From: Rehmannia glutinosa
Taxonomy: Eukaryota > Streptophyta > Magnoliopsida > Lamiales > Orobanchaceae
Direction of reading: 5' to 3'
Assembly (NCBI GenBank): GCA_016081115.2
Contig: CM071925.1
Coordinates: 15,232,441 to 15,296,440 of the forward strand
Length of the DNA: 64,000 bases
The stretch's first letter is position 1, and every line of letters begins with the position of its first letter. The notes under the pieces are model-generated. The model did not search any database. It was not told where the DNA came from and saw nothing but the letters and a program-made list of their open reading frames with translations. Below are positions 58,435 through 64,000 of the stretch, piece by piece. The translations under genes and the position numbers were made by a program.

Positions 58435-59408
58435 AAGTATGACATGCAAATTATTGATCATATAGTCGATAATTATACATAAGCACTCGATTTCATAAAA
58501 TAGAACACATGAATCAATTAAGAAAGCAATTAATCAAGATTTAACATGAATCTACAATTTTGATTATGCCTCTAAGATCCGAAAGATTAGCCAAACATTG
58601 ACAACAAATTCGTAGACAAATTCGAAATCAACATTATGACATCGTTTAAGCATAGACAAGAGATCTAGACATAGAAAGAAAATCCCTTCGTGTCAGGATG
58701 GATTCCCTTCCTAAGCCTTCGAAGCTCTTGTGCTCCCGTAGATGTGAAAGGCCTTGTGGTGTTCTTCGCGACCTAGCCCTCCTCTCTCAATAGACTTCGA
58801 ATCTTGTGTTCCTGTGTAATTTAATGTGTTGTATGCTGTATTAAGTAATGAATTTTCATGCAAGCCTTGGTTCCTTTATGGCTTTATATAGGTGCTTGGA
58901 GAGATCACTTGCAGAGTTCTGGTAGGATTAGGAGACCAGTTCAGCCCCAGAAACATCACACGCCCATGTCAACCCACATGTTCGTGTCATGCGATCGGTG
59001 TTTGCTCCTGGGGTTTTCACGAAGGTTGTAGCACTTTCGCTTAGCTTTCCATAGCCACTTGATTCACCTCAATATCAATTTGGTAGAGAAAGTTATGGCC
59101 AAAATACTAAACACTGCCAGTGTTGGAAATTGTTAGCGCGTTTTGACATTTTTGAAGGAAATTCCCTTTTGTTCGATCGTCCATGATTTTTTCCTTCATA
59201 TATTTTCTCGTACATTGTATTTTGACATATCATTTGAAACATGCTATCACCTTTTGTCCAATTTATCTCCATTTTCTACAAAATTCACAAGAGTACGCAG
59301 TATCACGCCCAACAAAGAAAACCAAGTAAAGCACACTAAATATACATGCAAATGCATCAACTAAATATCAAAATAAGCCCCAAAATGCATGTATATTATA
59401 CACATATC
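58435..59408 (-). mobile_element. Gypsy G-family LTR, minus strand
   Basis: The reverse complement starts TGATATGTGTATAATATAC at 59408 and follows the plus-strand LTR at 61712-62648 closely for about 950 bases. It is related to, but distinct from, the E LTR. A TATATAAAG box lies at 58883-58890. It breaks off at CATGTCATACTTGTT, the same place as the plus-strand copy, so both lack the last third seen in E. Confidence 0.8.
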
Positions 59409-60222
59409 ACTAACCCAAGGGGATCGGTGAGGGCGATCGGTCGACCCCTAGGGCGACCGGTGCCTGGAGTTCAACAGCTTTTTGCATATTCCTCTCAGTT
59501 TCGAGGTCGAACAGTTACAATCCTAGAGCAATCGGTCGTCCTATAGCTCGACCGGCCGCCCTAGACGTCGACCGATCGACCCCCATGGCAACTTGTGTCA
59601 AAATACTTTTCAACGGCTTTAATATTCGAATTTGTTAGAGCGCGACTGGTCGCCGTAATGTTTTATGAGCAGAAACTATTCGTTGCAGCAGACAACTCCC
59701 ATGAATTTGTGGCTTTCCTTCTAACAGCTATTTCTTGGAATTGTTTGATTTTTATTTTGCAGAAATTACTCAATTAGGAGGAGCTTATGCTGGTGATTAC
59801 ATCTAGAATCTCTCCTATAAATACTTGAAGGCTTGAAGGATCAAATACAATACACAAGCATACAACACAACAAAAAAAAATCAGCAAAATATATTGTTCT
59901 TCATTTTCATCATCCTTGTTGTATTAGCCTAAATTTTGCACTTTCACATCTTGATTATTAGGCTTTCCTTATTGATTACACTTGCACTTTTTAGTTGTAA
60001 TATTTCATTTAAAGTGTAATCTTGATTGTAAATGTAACATCATCCAAAACATGAAAAATCCTTGTTAGTGTCTTTTGACAAGACCACGTTTGGTTGATTA
60101 GAGGTGATTGATTGAAAAGTTTGGTGCTCTTCGAGGTGTTGGAAGAGTTTGGTGTTATTCGAGGTGAAGAATAGTTTGGTGCTCTTTGAGTTGGAAAAAT
60201 TTGGTGTTCTTCATAGGCTTCA
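59409..60222 (+). mobile_element. Inverted middle part of the C/D-family LTR
   Basis: GC-rich palindromic motifs (59424-59590), TATA box CCTATAAATAC near 59814, then a decayed hairpin array (60065-60222) with repeated TTTGGTG loops. It ends at TTCTTCATAGG, where gypsy internal sequence begins. Orientation is opposite to the flanking pieces of the same LTR. Confidence 0.78.
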
Positions 60223-61711
60223 CCGGAATGATGGTAAGTACTCTTTATGCATTCCTCTTTCTTTTGGTAATTTCCTCATATGTTCGGGACGAAGCATATT
60301 TTAAGTTTGTGGGGGTTGTCAAGAATGCGCAATTTAGTACTTTCTTGCATTTTCCTTTTAGGACTGCATGTAGAGCACTTTGCATTAAAATTTTCGATTT
60401 TTTTATTAATTTTCGGTTTTTATTTTTATTTTTTTAGCATGTTTATCGTTTTAGCACGTTTAATTGCTTTTGTGTGTAATTTTTAATCAAGGTTTTCGAA
60501 AATGCCAGCTTCCGTATCATTTTACTATGAGCATTTTATAGAATGAGATAACATACTTCTGGGATTAATGTAATAAATTGATGGGAAGATGTCATTTATT
60601 TGCTTAGCATTAGTTGAGAAAATTGGGTATTTGATCATGTTGCGAAAAATAAGTCTGTGAGCTTTTGTGCCGTAAACTGCTTTATATTATGCAACTTAAT
60701 TTTTTCCTGAGTGTGTCATTAATGATTGATAGAACACTAGAACTTGCTCTAGTATCTTCATTGAAATCATGTGTGTGTGCAATTTTTGAAAATGATTTAA
60801 GGCCATCTTTGTTTAGCCTACTTAGCCTAAAAAAAACCTACCTATGAACTCATGATTCCCTAATTAGCTAATTTTGAGCCAAAACTTTTATTCTTAGCCA
60901 CATTGATCTTTAAAAAAATTGCAAAATGATTTTATCCCTGAAATTTCTTGAGCTTATAGAAAATAAATAAGTTTGGGGGAGATGTGGTGAAAATTTATGA
61001 AAAAAGAGAGGAAGTTGGCAAAAGAAAAAGGGATGAGCAGTGTCTGGGTAAATGGAAAAAAATTGAAGCTCGAAAAAGAAAGAAATATCTCTGAAAAAGA
61101 AGAGAAAATCGAGCAAAGCAAATGAAAAATTCTGAAAATTGTGAATGAGAGCTTGAGGCTAAAGAAAAAGAAAAAAAAACTAAGAATGAAAAATGAGAAA
61201 TAAGGGTGGAATCGAATTGAAAAAAGAAAATGAGTATTATGCTGAAATTGGGTTGGTGAATTGCAAGTCTGTGTGCTTAAATCCTATTTGCTCAAGCCAA
61301 GTCACTTAATCCAAATTTTTCCTACCTTTACCAAAGAGTCTACACTACAACCAAATGAAAAGTCCTTTTTGATTCTTAGATTGTGCACACAAAAGTGGTC
61401 AAGATGTTAGACTATTTGCAAGCCTATGATAGTTCTACTTTCACTGAATTGAAGTTGAGCGTAAACATTTTCCATACACTTTTGAGAGATGAGTGATACA
61501 CTATCTACTTGTGAGTCGCGTTGTCGAGTACCCAAGAGAGTATTGATTATGCCAAGTTTATGAATGATGACTTCTTGATAATGAATTGCATGATTTACGT
61601 AAGTATGGAGTCAAATGAGATTGAATGTTCATAGTGTGTGTTCTTTTTACCCCTTGATTTTATTTTTCTTAATTTGCTCGAGGACGAGCAATATTTTAAG
61701 TTTGGGGGATT
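60223..61711 (+). other. 3' internal region of gypsy element G
   Basis: Collinear with 50270-51710 of element E (TATGTTCGGGACGAAGC, GTCAAGAATGCGCAATTTAG, AAGTTTGGGGGAGATGTGG) and ending with GCTCGAGGACGAGCAAT and the polypurine tract AAGTTTGGGGGATT. No coding. The absence of pol is shared with E. Confidence 0.7.
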
Positions 61712-62649
61712 TTAATACGTGTAAAATCGACGTGCATTTTGGGGCTTATTTTGATATATAATTGATGCATTTGCATGTATGTTGTATTTTACTTGGTTCC
61801 CTTGTTGGGCGTGATACTGCGTACTCTTGTGAATTTTGCAGAAAATTGAGCTAAATTAGACAAAAGGTGATAGCATGTTTCAAATGATATGTCAAAATAC
61901 AAGGTACGAGAAAAGATATGAAGCAAAGAAGCATGGACGATCGAACAAAGGGAATTTCCTTCAAAAATGTCAAAACGCGCTAACAATTTCTAGCACTGGC
62001 AGGGTTTAGTATTTTAGCCATAACTTTCTCTACCAAATTGATATTGAGGTGATTCAAGTAGCTATGGAAAGCTAAGAGAAAGGGCTACAACTTTAGTGAA
62101 GACCCCAGGAGCAAATTCGTATCGCGCGATCGGACCGTGTGGGTTGACACGGGCGTGCGATGTTTCTGGGGCTGAATTGGTCTTCTAATCCTACCAGAAC
62201 TCTGCAAGTGATCTCTCCAAGACCAAGGCCTGCACGAAAATTCATCACTTCATACAGCAACAACACATCAAATTACACAGAACACAAGATTCAAAAGTCT
62301 TCTGAGAGAGGAGGGCTAGGTCGCGAAGAACACCACAAGGCATTTCGCATCTACGGGAGCACGAATGCTTAGGAAGGGAATCCATCCTGACACGAAGGGA
62401 TTTTCTTTCTATGTCTAGATCTCTTGTCTGTGCTTAAACGATGTCATAATATTGATTTCGAATTTGTCTATGAATTTGTTATCAATGTTTGGCTGATGTT
62501 TCGGATCTTAGGGGCATAATCAAAATTGTAGATTCATGTTAAATCTTGATTAATTGCTTTCTTAATTGATTCATGTGTTCTATTTTATGAATTCAAGTGC
62601 TTATTTATAATTGTCGATTATCCAATCAATAATTTACATGTCATACTTG
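61712..62649 (+). mobile_element. Gypsy G-family LTR, plus strand
   Basis: Starts at about TACGTGTAAAATCGACG (the first bases of the LTR appear altered) and ends CATGTCATACTTGTTAG. Compared with the minus-strand partner it lacks about 27 bases that include the TATA box (between CTCTCCAAG at about 62220 and ACCAAGGCC). Confidence 0.78.
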
Positions 62650-62864
62650 TTAGTCCCTATAGGGCGACCGGTCGACCTCAATACAGAAAAGTTGTCCGAT
62701 TTTTGTCAAAAATAAAGTTCAAGAAGTACTTCAAAAACTTAGTAAAAATCATTGAAAATATTTTGAAGTATTTGGACAATATTTGGGGACATTATTTTGG
62801 TATAAAACTCATTTATATGAAATCATCAAAATCAAGATAAAATATTTATCTAACACCTTGTGGG

Positions 62865-62873
62865 TTTAGCTAG
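62865..62873. repeat. Left target-site duplication of the DNA transposon
   Basis: GTTTAGCTA, identical to 63470-63478. Confidence 0.9.
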
Positions 62874-63469
62874 GGGTGTCAATGGGTTGGGTTCGTGGGT
62901 TCGCGTGTTAGAATAAGCCAACCCGGATTAATTATTCGTGTCAGAATCTTAAACCCGGACTCGGCCTATTTATTTAACAGGTAACTCGGACTCGACCCGT
63001 TTAACCCATCTAAGAAATTAACTTTATATACATTTAATATTTCCAATTGAATAAATAACTTTTGACACACTATTCAATCAATAAAAAATATTACAATTCA
63101 CAACATACAAAAAGAAATAATAAATAATATAACATACTAATCATATTTTGAGGACAACATACAAAAATACCCGCAAAATAATAACAACATACATATTAAG
63201 GAGGTTTTAGTAATTAATTTTTAAGGAAATGTCTTGTTTTTTATTTTTTTCTTACAATTAATTATTTATTTATTTATTTTTAAAATTTACAAACGGGTCA
63301 GACGAGTTAAATGGGTCATAGTAGGTTGACCCGGACCCGACCTGTTTAATTGACGGATTATTGGGTTTGACCCAATTTTGACCCAGACCCATGAAGCATG
63401 GACCCGTACCTATTAATATCGTGTTAGGTTTGTGTCGGGTTTGCGTGTCGGGTCTGAAATTGACACCCC
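62874..63469. mobile_element. Non-autonomous DNA transposon, 596 bp
   Basis: Perfect 11-base terminal inverted repeats, GGGGTGTCAAT and ATTGACACCCC, lie inside a perfect 9-base duplication GTTTAGCTA. Nine bases is the usual size for Mutator-like elements. Similar GGGGTGTCAA ends are also known in hAT-like repeats with 8-base duplications, so the superfamily is not certain. Both subterminal regions are rich in GGGTT/AACCC motifs, partly as inverted copies. The AT-rich centre has no coding, so it depends on a transposase made elsewhere. Confidence 0.85.
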
Positions 63470-63478
63470 GTTTAGCTA
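63470..63478. repeat. Right target-site duplication of the DNA transposon
   Basis: GTTTAGCTA, identical to the left copy. Confidence 0.9.
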
Positions 63479-64000
63479 TCCCCAATCATCGAAAATGACT
63501 TTAATTTTTTTTATATAATTATTCTTCTATAAATGACTAAAAATGTTGGATATATTCTTGATTATTGAAACTAGTGTTATAAATAAAAAATATTTATTTA
63601 TGATTTAGTTTTTTATAAATTATATTTAATATTTTAATAAATCATAGTCACTTTCTATCAATATTCAATAGTTAAATAAAAAACATGATATAAAATTCTT
63701 TTGTTGACTTTCTATATTTATTATAAATAAATATATTGTATAAAATATTGTTGATATCATAAATATATATATATATATATGTATTATTTAACACACATTA
63801 AAATAATAGTAGATACATTTGTGCATAATATATTTAATAAATTTTTATCAAAGAAAATCTTATTTCAGAGTAATTTTTTCCTCCATTACAATTATTTATT
63901 TATAATTACCAATCAAGAGATTAAATCAAGTAAAAAAATTGTCTTTAATTTCTTTCTCCATTCCTTATATATGCCAAGCATAAGAATAGTTTCATGATAT
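63479..64000. other. AT-rich intergenic end of the window
   Basis: No gene or element recognised. It includes an AT dinucleotide run at about 63765-63781. Confidence 0.5.

Larger units (their letters stand above)
58160..62856 (-). mobile_element. Solo C/D-family LTR broken up by gypsy DNA and an inversion
   Basis: The minus-strand LTR starts at 62856 (TGTTAGATAAATATTT) and runs to GGTCGCCCTATAGGG at about 62650. Its last 275 bases are at 58160-58434. The missing middle, about 810 bases from the palindromic patch to the hairpin array, is at 59409-60222 but on the opposite strand. Together the three pieces give about the length of the D LTR. Gypsy sequence fills the two breaks. The flanks CCTCA and CCTTG are not a convincing target-site duplication. 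Confidence 0.75.

Overview
This window looks like a gene-poor, repeat-dense piece of a flowering-plant (eudicot-type) nuclear genome. The evidence is its strong AT richness, plant-type introns, tRNA-iMet primer-binding sites (TGGTATCAGAGC), several Ty1/copia lineages, an Athila-like Ty3/gypsy lineage and a run of exactly 100 N. I see no prokaryotic organisation. Family names below (A, B, C/D, E/G) are my own labels.

Layout. 1-3.1 kb carries the 3' exons of a multi-exon plus-strand gene I cannot identify. 3.1-17.3 kb is AT-rich intergenic DNA with microsatellites, a diverged 1.14-kb tandem duplication (11308-13625) and only weak hints of genes. 17.3-62.9 kb is almost entirely nested LTR retrotransposons. 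Copia element A (minus strand, 23461-26411 continuing at 48259-49195) is split by copia element B (26417-48253, target-site duplication GGAAC). B is split by copia element C (29665-37449, target-site duplication ATTAC). Copia element D, from the same family as C, sits on the minus strand at 19549-23460 and abuts both a plus-strand copy of A and the minus-strand A. Right of A lie Athila-like gypsy element E (49196-53173), a second A-family copy (A') and a solo C/D-family LTR (58160-62856). Segments of the last two have been flipped between oppositely oriented gypsy LTRs. At 62874-63469 there is a small DNA transposon with perfect 11-bp terminal inverted repeats and a perfect 9-bp target-site duplication.

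Function. All retrotransposon coding regions are broken. Element B is SIRE-like, with gag, protease, integrase, reverse transcriptase and RNase H remnants, then about 5 kb of extra sequence. That extra part has its own TATA box, CT-rich leader, broken long coding region and poly(A) signals. Elements C and D have gag, a shared noncoding spacer and only scraps of pol. C nevertheless has almost matching LTRs, so it was probably mobilised in trans.

Most interesting signal. The transcribed part of the C/D-family LTR carries a tandem array of about eight small hairpins with a near-invariant GTGGT/TTGGT loop and covarying stems. The last hairpin ends on the AATAAA poly(A) signal. Its stem has three different sequences in three copies, each self-complementary. 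Upstream of the TATA box the same LTRs hold clusters of GC-rich palindromes (GGTCGACCGGTCGACC) in otherwise AT-rich DNA.
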